Both the position numbers and the translations under genes were made by a program. Below the pieces are notes generated by a model that was not told the DNA's origin, searched no databases, and saw nothing but the letters and a program-made list of their open reading frames with translations. DNA of 64,000 bases, from positions 37,835,249 to 37,899,248 of the forward strand of contig OZ038423.1 of NCBI GenBank assembly GCA_964036155.1. Reading direction: 5' to 3'. Origin of the DNA: Diploscapter coronatus (Eukaryota; Nematoda; Chromadorea; Rhabditida; Rhabditidae). Of this stretch, positions 1 to 11,800 are shown one piece after another (the stretch's first letter is position 1; the number at the start of each line of letters is the position of its first letter).

Positions 1-1640
1 TCCGGGACTTTGGCCGCAAATTCGTGTCTTAAGAGTTCTTTTCCGTGAGACATCGATAGAGGATGCTCGATTAAAGATTCAGTACCTCCCAAAGATACCG
101 CGTGGATGATAATTTTTAGAGCCTAAATTGGAAAATCTCCAAAATTTCATATTTTGAAATTTACCTCAATAAACTTGACGGCATTTTCCGCGGTCCCTAC
201 GTCAAAGGCTATCATTCCCGAGTGCTTTCTCAGAAAATCTTTCGCATACTTGTGCCCTGGGTGCGATTCCAGACCCGGGTACCAGACATGTGTAACCTAA
301 TTGGTTTTTAAAATTTTTTAAATATGCTAATTTAAGAAAACCTTAGGGTGCTTCTCTAAATGTTTCGCAATTTCCAGTGCGTTATCTGAGATTCGATCCA
401 CTCTCAGGGCTAGGGTTTTCAGACCTCTAGCCAAAAGTGATGCTTCGAATGGGGCCTCAAGTTAGCAAAATAAAAAGCAAATAAAATATGCTAATTTTAC
501 CGCAGCGCTTCCTGTGGTTAATTGTTGGAGTTTCAGCCTCTTCCAGTTTTCCTTGTCTTTAACCGTAACACAACCCCCAATCACGTCGGTGTGACCTCCG
601 ATATATTTCGAGCTAAAATTCGACTTAGAAAATGAAACTTTATGCTAGCTTTTCTACCAGCTATGCATGACGAAATCCGCCCCCATCGTGATGGGCTGAA
701 TATTGTACGGTGACGCGAAGGTAGCGTCGATGAAAAAGTTGATCTAAGTTTTTATTTAAAAAAAAAATAATAATAAAACATGCCTTATGCTTATGAGCTA
801 CAGCAATAGTGCCCTTCAAATCTGGAACGGCCATAGAAGGATTTGCTATCACTTCCACGAAAATTATCTAGAATTTCCGACTTTGGCGAATTTTTGAAAA
901 AAAATCAAATTTCGCACTTTCGTATTCGGTCTAATCGCTTTTTCCACAGCGTTTGCGAAATTATCCCCCTCGGTTTCGACGTTCACCCAAGTTATCTAAG
1001 AGAAGTTAGTTTTCTAAAAATTCAAATTAACAAAAATATACCTCGATCCCGTATCGCGTCATGGTTTCAGTTAGAAACGAAAAAGTCCCAGAGTAAAGTG
1101 GTGCCATGCAAATCTGATTTTTTTTTTAATTTATAAAAAAAATTTTATTTAAAAATACCAAGTGCGACCCGGCCCCCAAAAATTCCAAAAACACTGCGCT
1201 AGCCGCGGCCAAACCAGAATTGTAAATCAACGTTCCCTGACCTTAATTAGAATAATTAAATCTCAATTACTCAATTATTTTAATTACCTTTTTCAATTTC
1301 ATTGATGATAACCTCGACATTTTCACTGGTGGGATTACCACATCTTTGGTAGCAGTAATTGGAGCCCTAAAAATTTGGCAGATGATTACCAAGTGATATA
1401 AAATTATAACTTACGTGGTTGGGCTGATGGAATTGATCTACGGTTTTGTAACGGTAGGTGGTAGAGTGGTAGATGGGCATTACCACAGGGTCAGCGTTAG
1501 CCAATGGTTTTGCATGAGACGTTTGGATTTTTGTGTCCAAATGTAGATTGCCGAACCTAAATTCAAAATTCGGAAATTTCAAGAAAAAACTGAGAAAACT
1601 CACTCTTGCCCCAATCTTTCGTGAGCCTCATTTTTACCGA
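1..1640 (-). CDS. Transsulfuration enzyme, cystathionine gamma-/beta-lyase family (3' end outside window)
   Basis: PLP-dependent Cys/Met-metabolism enzyme acting on cystathionine-type substrates, presumably cytosolic. About nine minus-strand exons are visible. In order they encode DPVVMPIYHSTTYRY near the N-terminus, NYCYQRCGNPTSENVE, an IYNSGLAAASAVF segment, ANPSMAVPDLKG, FFIDATFASPYN, and SSKYIGGHTDVIGG, whose lysine should form the Schiff base with PLP. A C-terminal segment with VSLGGTESLIEHP follows. The motif order and spacing match the family. The usual YSRxGNPT motif reads YQRCGNPT. The C-terminus runs off position 1. The start is unsettled: the ATG at about 1638 begins a short exon (MRLTKDWGK), but its phase does not obviously join the next exon near 1560. 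Cystathionine gamma-lyase, beta-lyase and gamma-synthase cannot be separated by eye. Confidence 0.85.
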
Positions 1641-1989
1641 ATGGAAAAGAAAAGCTAAAACCTTGGGTATTTAAAAATAGATCTTTTATTATTATCACCT
1701 CATTTTGAAGTGCTGACGAAATATCAGGAATAATAATAATAATAACAATCAGTGATAAAGAAGTCTAATTGGTCCTTTTATAACTACTGGTCAAGTGTAA
1801 TAAAATCTTGATGATAGGGCAGAAAAAGCGATAAATACTGAGGGGAAGAGATGGAGAAATTTGAAGAGATTGGATGATAAAATGAATTGATTAAACCCCA
1901 CCATCAGTGTATTGCAAAGTCTTGGTGAAAAGTGGTCTAACGCAAAATTAAAAATTCAAGATCAAAGATCCCAGTAAAATAATAATTAA

Positions 1990-1996
1990 ATTTTAG
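1990..1996 (+). other. Probable spliced-leader acceptor
   Basis: A TTTTAG acceptor abuts the ATG at 1997 with no untranslated base between. In nematodes this arrangement marks SL trans-splicing. Inferred from sequence only. Confidence 0.5.
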
Positions 1997-3075
1997 ATGT
2001 CCCTTCATAAAATTGAATCGGTCGAAGAAAAACTTGGACTTTTAAAAAACTGTTCTGAAAATCCGAAATTTCTAAGACTTTACAACTCCGTCTTAATTGA
2101 TGTGAATCGATGGCTGCCTTCTGTAAAATATTCATTCTACTCTAAGAACTCTGAAAATCAAGACTTCGAAGCGACCTATTATTTCGGAAACGCTCAAGCT
2201 GGACCTCTGTAAATTAAAGATTAGTTTAAAGTTCGAAAACTAACAATTAGATCGACCACAATTTCTGAAGTAGATGGCGAATTTAACGAATCCGAATTTT
2301 TGAAAGGTTGGAAACAGTTTGAAGAAAATTTCGAAATCAACGTTTTCACTGGACGAAAAATCTTTGCGAAATCGGTAAATTTGTCCAAAAATTTAGATTT
2401 TTGAAAATTTTAGATATCGAAATTTTATGGATCTAAAAATTGTAACACTCATGACTTATTCTGCTTTTATATGAACTCAAATCAAAGGAGCGAGGCTTTA
2501 CAAGATTCGCCCTTAAGTTTACCTATTGGATATTCTCTCGGTAAATTTGAAATTCGTAAAAATTCAGATCAAATCTTAGGAAAGCCTTCTGACGAAGATT
2601 CCTTGAAAATTCATAATCAATGGGTACACGCTAAGTCTAATGACCCTGAGCAAACCAAGTTTTTTTTCTTTTTTAAAATTAAAAATTTTATTATTTCAAA
2701 TTCCGTCTAAAATTCCTACCATCCTACTGCATCAAATACGATTCCGACCCGGTTAGCTGGATTTCAACCCTGTATTTTGGCCAATTCGCTAACCAATTTA
2801 CCGCACTTCCACATAGACGCAAGGGTCTTGCCACGATTTTGGAAAGACAAATTCAAAAGGAAGCTGTTCGGTAAAAAATTGAAATTTCATAGATTCCCAC
2901 AATTTTTAGAAGAGAGATGATCCCCTTCAAAGAAATCAATTTTGATAATTTGCAAGTTTTGGCTCGATCCAGATCTGATCACTCTTGGACTGAACAAATA
3001 CCGGAAGTTGATGATGAACATAAAAAGCATGGAGTTGTCTGGTGGATGAGAAACTGCAAAGAATGCCACCCATAA
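1997..3075 (+). CDS. GLYAT-like N-acyltransferase (GNAT fold), with an abnormal splice acceptor
   Basis: Model: 1997-2208, 2251-2374, 2414-2658, 2700-2870, 2910-3075, giving 305 aa in one frame. The C-terminal third carries the glycine-N-acyltransferase-like signature: a PSYCIKYDSDPVSWIS strand followed by the acetyl-CoA loop in ALPHRRKGLATILERQ. The family transfers acyl groups from acyl-CoA to an amine; the substrate here is unknown. Exons 1-3 (MSLHKIESVEEKLG...) look like the family's N-terminal lobe. Intron 3 (2659-2699, 41 bp) starts with GT but its phase-correct end reads TTTCAA, not TTTCAG. Without splicing, the frame stops at 2708-2710. The gene may be newly broken, the base may be an error, or a non-canonical acceptor may be used. 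Confidence 0.7.
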
Positions 3076-5790
3076 TTCAAATTTCTAGAAATAAATAATT
3101 AATTGTGGAAAAGCTTTTGCATGTTCAAATATTCTCAATGATCGATTACTTGAGACAAAATAAATGGAAGAACATTTGATGATAAAAATTGGAACGTTGT
3201 CGCAAACGAATGGACTAAATACAATTCACCGATTCAAAGTATGACTTTGACGACTTTGATATTACGCAATGCACACGTGGCATATTCGAATTTGCGCATC
3301 GTTTATTTTGTCTAAAGTCATCGGTTACTGACAATACGAATGATTTTATTTCCTTTCGACCAGAAACAATCAATATTTTAACATTTTTCTTCAGACTTTT
3401 TTGTTATGAAATCTCTGCAGAGCAGGCATGTACACTCCAAAGTCTCTATGGGCTTTTATCACTCCCAAAATGATAGGCCACTTCCGTTTTGTAATTTGAG
3501 CGCAAGAAATCATGAAACAAGTGCCAAATAATTTTTATATTGCGTTATTTCAACAAAAAAAGTTTTGGGCTTGTTTTCGGGCGTCTTGACCGAATTTTAA
3601 GGGATTTTTTGCTCAAAATAACCAGAAAGGACTATTCTTTCATATTCAGCTTGAGGAAATGATGAGCACAGCCTGTGAAGCTCAAACGAGCGATTTGAAA
3701 TTTTCACTGTACGTTTTGGCCGGCTCAAGTCAAGTTTCGGGAGCATGTTCCTGAAGCAAAAATGTTTCCTAGGTTTATGCCTATAGTGGAAAAAGAAATA
3801 AGGAAAAAATCGCTTCGAAAAAATTCGCGAAGTTTTTGAGAATTTTAGCGAAACTCCTTTCCTTAACTTTGTCTTCACAAAGGGGGAGATTTACGCTCTC
3901 TACTCTACACACTATTTCTCGCGTCTTTTCGTCTTTTTTTTTCCTCTAAAAGAACTCCGTACATGCCTGCTCTGCATGCAGTAAAAAAGTAAAAACAATT
4001 CTTTTTCCTCTGTTTATTTTCAGTTCTATTTTCGCAATAAATACCGTGGTGTTATTTTCTGATTGAAAATATTCACTTTTTCTTTCCTTTCTATTCCTCT
4101 TTGCAATCACGATTTTTCTTTACGCTAAAATATTGATTGGCTCCTTTATTTCTAGTTGCCTCTTCTTGACTATTTCCCCATTTGCTTTTTTTATAGCTAT
4201 ATTTGCTAACTAGAATCGGTTTTCAATTAATATTTCTATATGAATTTTACATTAAACCAAGTATCGGGGCTTAAATTTAATTTTCAATTCACTAGATATT
4301 ACGCGCCCTAAATTAATCGAATTGGTTTATTCAAATCTTATACTTTGGGTTACAGAAAGTTTAAATTTACCGTAGGAAATAACATGATAAGACGGTACTT
4401 TCGGCAAACCTCTGATATTTCCTATCCAGATGTGAGCCGACCTAAACAACTTAAGGCAGATCGATCGAGCATACCCTTTCCTCTTTAAACCTAATTATTT
4501 AGTACAAATATCGCTGCCTACCCCCTTATGTATCAACTTTCTATAGAACAATTTGAATTGTCGTTCCCCCTCTCATCATTTCCCTTCTGACTGAAAACCT
4601 GCCCAGATTTGTATCCGAGTCTATTTAAGTTCTCAAGTTGCACAATTTATAAATCCACCATATGCACAGTATTTATTTGATTAATCTAGACGTCTTTCAT
4701 TACACACTAATGCATTTCAGAGTGCAGATTTGTTTATCACCGTGCCACTCGAAGAACGGCGCAGCGGAAGCTTTATTCCCCACTCTTTATGCGCATTTTC
4801 GATTTGCCCTGAAAGATATCTTTCTAAGATCTATTTTCCCGTTTGTATTCCATTGTTTCAAATCAGCATTTCAAATATACCAGCCGCCCTTCACTTTGTA
4901 TACTAATACACGGGCGTGTAAGATTTGTCGTTTTGAGGATAAGAAGATAGCATCTAACTTCTATTCTGTTGGATTATTCCTGACACATTCCTCAACTTAC
5001 GCATTTTACGCGAATCAAACAGTTATTCTAGAACGAATTTTAAATTATATGGTCCTATAAAAACGCCTGAAAATGAGGATTTTACCCGTTACCCATTCTC
5101 TAAAATAGTACGGGATTTTGTTTAGCATTTTTTCTGTAATTCAATCGATTTTTTGCAAGTGGTTGGATAAGCTTTTCTCACTAATTGAAGCCGACTTTCG
5201 AAAGTGGTGGTCTTATTTCTCATCGTATTCTTCAAAGCGTGTGTGATATTTGCTTTTACTAACGTGTCAGACGAGGCCAGGTCACTAACGTATTCACCTC
5301 GACCGATGACCACTATCAAATTTTCTTCCAATCAATATTGGACTGCAAGTTTCCATACATTCCAACGGCTCCTAAAAAAGACCTTTTGTTCTTCTTTTCT
5401 TCTCTGGCTTCCTCATACTATTTCTTAGAAAAACTAGCGTCTTTTCCTAACCAATGGCCCGATGTCTTTTTCTATGGGCCCTTTCGCTTTTTCCATTTCA
5501 TTCTATTCATTTTTCCTCGTTCAAATTCCCATTTTCTTCGTCGTTTATTTTCAAGATTCATTTTTCTGTCGAATGTTATGTAGAATTTCGCGATAAAGGC
5601 TCGTTCAGCCAATATTTAAACATTGATAAGGGTCCCTATCAAGTCTTTTTCCTTTATTTATGAATTTCGAAATTGTTTCTTAATTTTCTAAATTTTTATC
5701 CGAATTTAAAAATATTTATCTTCGGATTTTTCCCTGGATTCGTCGAGTTTTCTACTTTTTCTCAAAATTCGAAGTTAAAAATGTATTTTT
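3076..5790. other. Intergenic stretch without a convincing gene
   Basis: AT-rich spacer between the acyltransferase and the Argonaute gene. It holds an element bounded by an 18-bp inverted repeat (3416-3976) and pyrimidine-rich fold-back sequence around 5370-5470. Open frames at 4662-5060 and 5204-5663 show no domain, no splice context and low-complexity Phe-rich translation, so they are not called. Confidence 0.5.
3416..3976. repeat. Putative small element bounded by an 18-bp perfect inverted repeat
   Basis: TGCAGAGCAGGCATGTAC at 3416-3433 is the exact reverse complement of 3959-3976. The interior (about 560 bp) has no recognisable transposase. No clear target duplication was found, so MITE status is inferred. 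Confidence 0.5.
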
Positions 5791-5864
5791 TCAGTCCCTC
5801 TACCGGTTCTCAAGCTTCTGATCGCTTTTCGGCTACATTCAACCCAAATCCAACTCCGTCTAGA

Positions 5865-8800
5865 ATGGCGCAGACACTGGACCTAAACAAGATCGACCTG
5901 GTAGGTGTTTGCAGCAAGGGGATGAAATGTTGTGCCCGCAAAAGTCGGAGTCGCACAATACCGTACCAAACGGACTCCCATAAGCTTTTTCTCGATTTTT
6001 TGCTAAAGGCTCCGATTTCGAAAAAGACCAAGATAAAACCTTGGTTTTTTTCGTGAAAGTGCAGAATTGAATCTTTCAAAGAGGCTAAAATAACTAAAAA
6101 TGGATATAAAATACGTCATGACAACGGTAAAGGAGACGTGTACTTATTCTTCAAAAATCCACATATATATTTTAAGAGGCTAAATTTCTAATTTCCTCTA
6201 AAATTCGAAATTATGAAGGTTATATAAAACTTTACTGGCTGTCATGGTGTCGTGGATAAGAAAGTGGGCATTTTTGGCAAAAATAAATCAACTTCCAGAA
6301 ATCCAAACTCGGCGCGACGTACGCCGAGAAGAAGTCGAGCGGCAACATCGGGCATGAATTGCCCTTCGTCACCAACCTCACCAAAATCGGTTAGTTCAAA
6401 GAAAAATATGCGAGCCATTTTCAAAACTCGCAACCCCTATCTCTCATTGAATGAAATACAGTAACCGCTGTTCTCTCGCTATAAAAAGCCTTCTCGCTGA
6501 CATTTGTACGTGCGTTGTTTTGACTTGGCATAGAAAAAGTGCGATAGATTGAATCGCTCGGAAAGAATTACAATTCGAAAGAAAGTGCTCTGGTCTGGGA
6601 AAATAGTGGCCTCTTGTAGATCTCACCCTCTTTTCTTTTTCTATCCTATTTTCCAAAAGAGTAGAAGCTACAGTAGGCCGAAAATAATGATTAAAATTCG
6701 ATAAAATGAACTCGTTTGAAAAAACTTTGAAGACAGCTTGTTCAAAATAGCGCACTTTTCTCAATTTGTACTGAGGTTGTCATTATCAAAAAATGATTTA
6801 AAAAATAAATGTTATTTTAGATGTCCAAAAGAACGTCGTGTTCTTCAAGTACGACATCAGCATTGACGTCGTCTTCAAGAAACCTGACGGCTCGCTGGTT
6901 GAAGACAAACCGAAATCGATCACCAAGGGCCGAAGCAACGAGTACGTGGGAAATTAAAAAAAAAAGTGGATTTAAAAAATGTTTACTGTAGTTTTTGAAA
7001 TTCTGAAATAAAAAAAAATTGCAGTCATTCTGCGAACAAGCGCAAGGAGAAGGCAGTGCAAATCATGGATCAGCTCCAGAAGAAGGACGAGACCGACTTC
7101 TTCCGCACCAACGAGAAGGGCCAGCAGCTGGTGTATGACCGTCAAGCGGTCCTCTTCTCTACTCTCGAACTCAAAGTCGACTCTAACGTGAGAATTTTTA
7201 TTCAAAAATGAATTTGTAGAACAAATATGAGATTCTGAAATGAAAAATCTATTTTTAGACCTAAAAGACGAACTTTGGGAAAATTCCAAGCAAATTTTTG
7301 AAAGGAGATATTCTTCTTGGTAGAGAAAATAGAATTTTTTTTAGAATTTAAGAATAAAATTTAAAATGAAAGGGATTTTTGGAAATATCATCCATGTTTG
7401 CAGAAAAAAAGTGTAGGAAAGGGGAAAAGTTTTTTTTCAGGAAATGAATTTTTGAATTGCAGGGCAAGAAGCTGTTCAAGCTTCCCCCGACGATGGCGAC
7501 CAAGAAGGAGGATGCCGCCGAGCTGCGCGTCACCATCCAGAAATGCGTGGACTCGTTCCAGGTGACAAAAATACGAGAACAAATCTTATGGACTATGTGA
7601 AAAGATAGATTCTTCATTTCGCACGAACCACGTCTCTCCTTCCCCATTCTTTTCTTTGTCATTTCTTTAGTCTCTTCAGAGCACATGCTATTTCGAGGGG
7701 GTTGAGTCTAGGAGAAGAGTTGCAAAGGGTATGCAATATCTACCTCCTCACAAGCCATAATTGTTGGGAAAAAATGAATCCAAGTTTTCTGAAAAAAAGA
7801 AAAGTATAACAAAATGATGAGCAGAGAAATAATTTTGAAGTGAAAACAAGAATTTTAAAGAAAGATGTTTCTTGAAAGATTGGAAATATAATTTTTACAA
7901 ATTCTCCAGGTGAGCTCGAACGATTTCACTAGAGCCGTCAACATCCGCCCCGAGCAGGCCGACAAGGGGTTCCTGGAAGTCGTCAACCTGTCCCTATCGC
8001 AAGTTCCATTTACCGATAAGTAAGCGGATTTTTAGTCTTTCAAAATTTTGTGAAAATGAATTTTTTGAAGTTATAGAACTTTAAACTTGGAAGAATAATA
8101 AAAAATAATTCCAGCCAAAACTGGGTGACGTTCGGCCAGTGCAACCACTACATCACTAACCCAAGCGAGCAGATCAGGTACGATACTCATGATCTACAGA
8201 CTTGGGGGGCGTTTTCCACCGTAAATATCCCGTATGCGCGGTGAATGTATTTCAGTCAGCGTTTGCAATTACTATCCTTAATAATGGGGCGAGGGATGAT
8301 GATAACCTGTTGAATGTTTAGGATTTAATTTAACTTCGAGGTCTAACTTCTTAATTCAAACTTCAGTTTGAAATCAGAATTTAAAATTCGATTTTAAAGA
8401 AGAAAGTAATAATGATTGAATTGCAGACGCAATGACCTTGCCCAACTGGAGGAGAACATGACCATGACGCTGGGGGTGAGCAAGTCCGTCAAGGTCCTCG
8501 AGGGGCAGGACAAGAGCAAGCCCTCTGTCTACGCCGTCACGGAGGGTTGGTTTTGCAAAAGATAATCAACTTTCGAAGATATTGATTTTTTTTAATTTAT
8601 GAGGAATAAAATTAAACAAAAATAGTTGAACATAAGAATAAAATGAAAAATGCGAATTTTGCAGTGAAGAAGGCGGCCCTGCACAACCCCGACAACTCGC
8701 TGATCGCTAAAGTGCACGCGATGGTCGGCCATAATTCGCCACAGCCCACCGACCGCCTCCAACCCAATCGACCCGACCAGCGCATCGTCGGCGAAAAATT

Positions 8801-11800
8801 GAAGGGTAGGAAATGAGGGACAAGGACAAAACTCATACATTTAAAAAGACCTGACTCCTAAACAGATTTTCATCCGGAGCGAAAAATTTTAGCGGAGAAG
8901 GGGATTCGCATATAGAAAAGTTGGTACAATAGAGTGGGGGTCTGCACGAAGAGTCTGGCTTAAGACTTGTCTAGGTCTGAAAGACGAAATAATCTTGATA
9001 AAGTGGTTGATTGATGTTTTTAAGAAAATGAAGAGAAAAATGCATACAAAATAAATATTGCAGAGCTCACGGTGATGGTCCGCTACGGACGGGACTGGAA
9101 GATCGGCGAACCGACGACGTTCGTCATTGGCCACACCAACGGGCGCGCTGCCAACGACCCGTCCACCAGCTTCACCGTCGAGAACAAGCAGACCGGCCAG
9201 GTACGAAATTCGAGACGAAAAAACAGCAACTTTAATTCTTCGACTAAACTTGGCCTCCTGTATTTATAGACGGCTGTATTTGCCAACGACAGCTCGTTTT
9301 TCGCATTTTTCTCCGTTTTCCCTCGATTCTCACTACCCTTCATATTCACCCGCCTGTAATTACAGAAAGCCGTTAGAATTTAGTCTGAAGTCACTAAAGT
9401 CTGCATTATTTATCTTTCGGCTATTATATTGACCTATTGGGTTAAATTTTGGAACTCGAAAAAATTAGGCATTTTTAAAATCTTTCTATCAAGTGCTAAA
9501 ATGAATTTCGAATTAAAAACTACTAAATTTTATTCCAGATGATCCGCTATGCCTCGATCGAGGACTACTTCAACAAGAAATACGGGATCAAACTCCAGTT
9601 AGTCGTGAAATTGAAAAAAAGAAGTGATTTTGAAAGGATAAAATGAGAAATAAAACTACAGTAATCCTTTAAAAAATGAAAAAAGCTATAACGACTTTTT
9701 AAAATGGAAACTAAAAAAGAACAGCCAATAGTTCTGAAAAAAATGCAAATTCCAGATATCCCGGCTATTTCATGGTCGGTCCGAAGACCCCTATGAAAGG
9801 CGGCCATCGGCCCTGGTTCCCGCTCGAGGTACTTGGCGTGTGCGATATGCAGCGCGTCAAGAAGAACCAAGAGTCGGTTCAGAATCAGAGCAAAATAATC
9901 CGGGTCAGTATTTTTGCTATTTTCTTTAGAAAAGAATGCCTTTTTCGAAAAGCTTAACATGGCGATTTTTATTTTTTTTATTTAGAAAAAACGCGAATAT
10001 TTCGGAGAATTTTAAAAAGAAATTAAAATTTGAAATTTCAGGCCTCTGCCGCGCTTCCCGAGCGACGACTGAATCAGACGCGCGAGATGAAGCGCATGAT
10101 CGGTCTCGAGCCGAACAACGCCGATCTAAACGCCATCGGAATGCGCGCCGACGCCGATTTCACCCGAGTAAGCATTTTTTCTAATTAAAAATATAACAAG
10201 TTTGAAAAAAAGAAGAATTTTATATTGAAAATTTCCAGGTCAATGGCCGTGTCCTGCCCCAGCCTGCGATTGAGTACGCACGGCCGAGGAACCAACAAGA
10301 AGGACCCAAAATCGCGCCGAATAACGTAAGTGCTCGAATAGCAGAGTGGATAGGAAGATTCATCTTTGTGGCAAAAATGAACAAAGGCTGTCAAAAAATG
10401 TCCCTAATATTGGCGAAAATAAATGGTTTTATTTAATTTCAGGGCAAGTGGCAATCGAAGCGCGAACAGTTTTACCAGGCTAAGAAGGTGCCCGTCTGGC
10501 ACTGGATCTGCCTCTTCCGCGGCCGCGCCTTCGACGATGATAAGAATACGATCAAGTGGGGCTGAAGAAGAAACATTAAAAAATGAATTTTGGAAAGAAA
10601 ACATCTTTTGAAAATAGTTTTTTTAAAGTGAATTTTAGAAACATTGGGATTTTGTTTTCAAGATAAAATCGAAATTTTAGTTCCTACTACGATTGGCTGC
10701 TGAAGGAGATGCGCAATCGCGGCATGATCTGCGACGACGCTGATGTCGACTATTATGAGGGACCCAATGTGGGCCACATCAAGGTATGAAAAATTTGACA
10801 GAAATGACACCGTAGTAGAATGCTTGGCCCCTTTCCTGGTCTCGATCGCACTCAATAGTGGCCGAATGGCAAGACTGATGATTCGAAAACACTCCCTTTT
10901 ACTTGATTTCCTGATCACTCACTTTCACTAAACATAGCACACGATCTCGGTTTATCGTGCGTTATTGCATTACATGAAGAATGGTGTAATGATAAGAATG
11001 AGATCACATGAGACATAAGATATTGGGCGAATTCAAATTTGTAGATTGGGGTAACTGTCTGGATAACATCGTAAATTGTTGAGGTTATACAAATGCAAAT
11101 TCCGTGATTTTCAGTAGAAAAATCGACTACTTTTTCTGAACTTATCGAAAATCTTTAAAGCTATATTTTAGAAAAGAAAAGTATCGATATTTTTCTGACT
11201 TTTTTAAATCGTGAATTACAGGGGATCTTCGAAAAAGCGAAGCAGAACAAAATCAAATACCTCTTCTTCGTCTCTGATGACAACGTCAAGCTGCACGACG
11301 ACATCAAACTGATGGAGCAGCAGACAGGCATCCTCACGCAGGTATGCGGTAGAGCTACAGTAATCAAGAGGTTAGGAAAATTCAGGAAGTCCGCCTCTCG
11401 AAGGTCAAGGAAGTCATCCAGAAGGGCCGCGCCGAGACTCTGGCCAATGTGATCATGAAGGTTGAACATTTTGATCTCTTTTGAAAGATTTGATCTCGTT
11501 TTGAAAAAAAAAAGATCTCTTTTCTAGAAAATTGATCTCATTTAAAAAAAATGATCCCTTTTCAGATCAACCAGAAAATCGGCGGCATCAACCACAAGGT
11601 GTCCGCGGTGCCTCTCGCTCAGAGTCTGAAGCAGAACCTCAAAAGCAAACAGGCTGAGTTGAAGTAAGAAAATGAAAATAATAAACGTTTTAGAAAATAA
11701 AAGAAAAATCACCTCAAAAAAGTAAAAATAATATTTTCAGGTTGCCCATGGAAAACCCGTCGGCCCTGATCGTGGGCTTCGAGATGTCGGGCACCGGCTC

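Noticed and set aside
3597..3878. 93-codon minus-strand frame inside the inverted-repeat-bounded element
   Set aside because: No transposase motif; basic, Phe-rich low-complexity translation.
4662..5060. 132-codon open frame on plus
   Set aside because: No domain, no flanking splice or promoter signals, and composition typical of pyrimidine-rich non-coding DNA.
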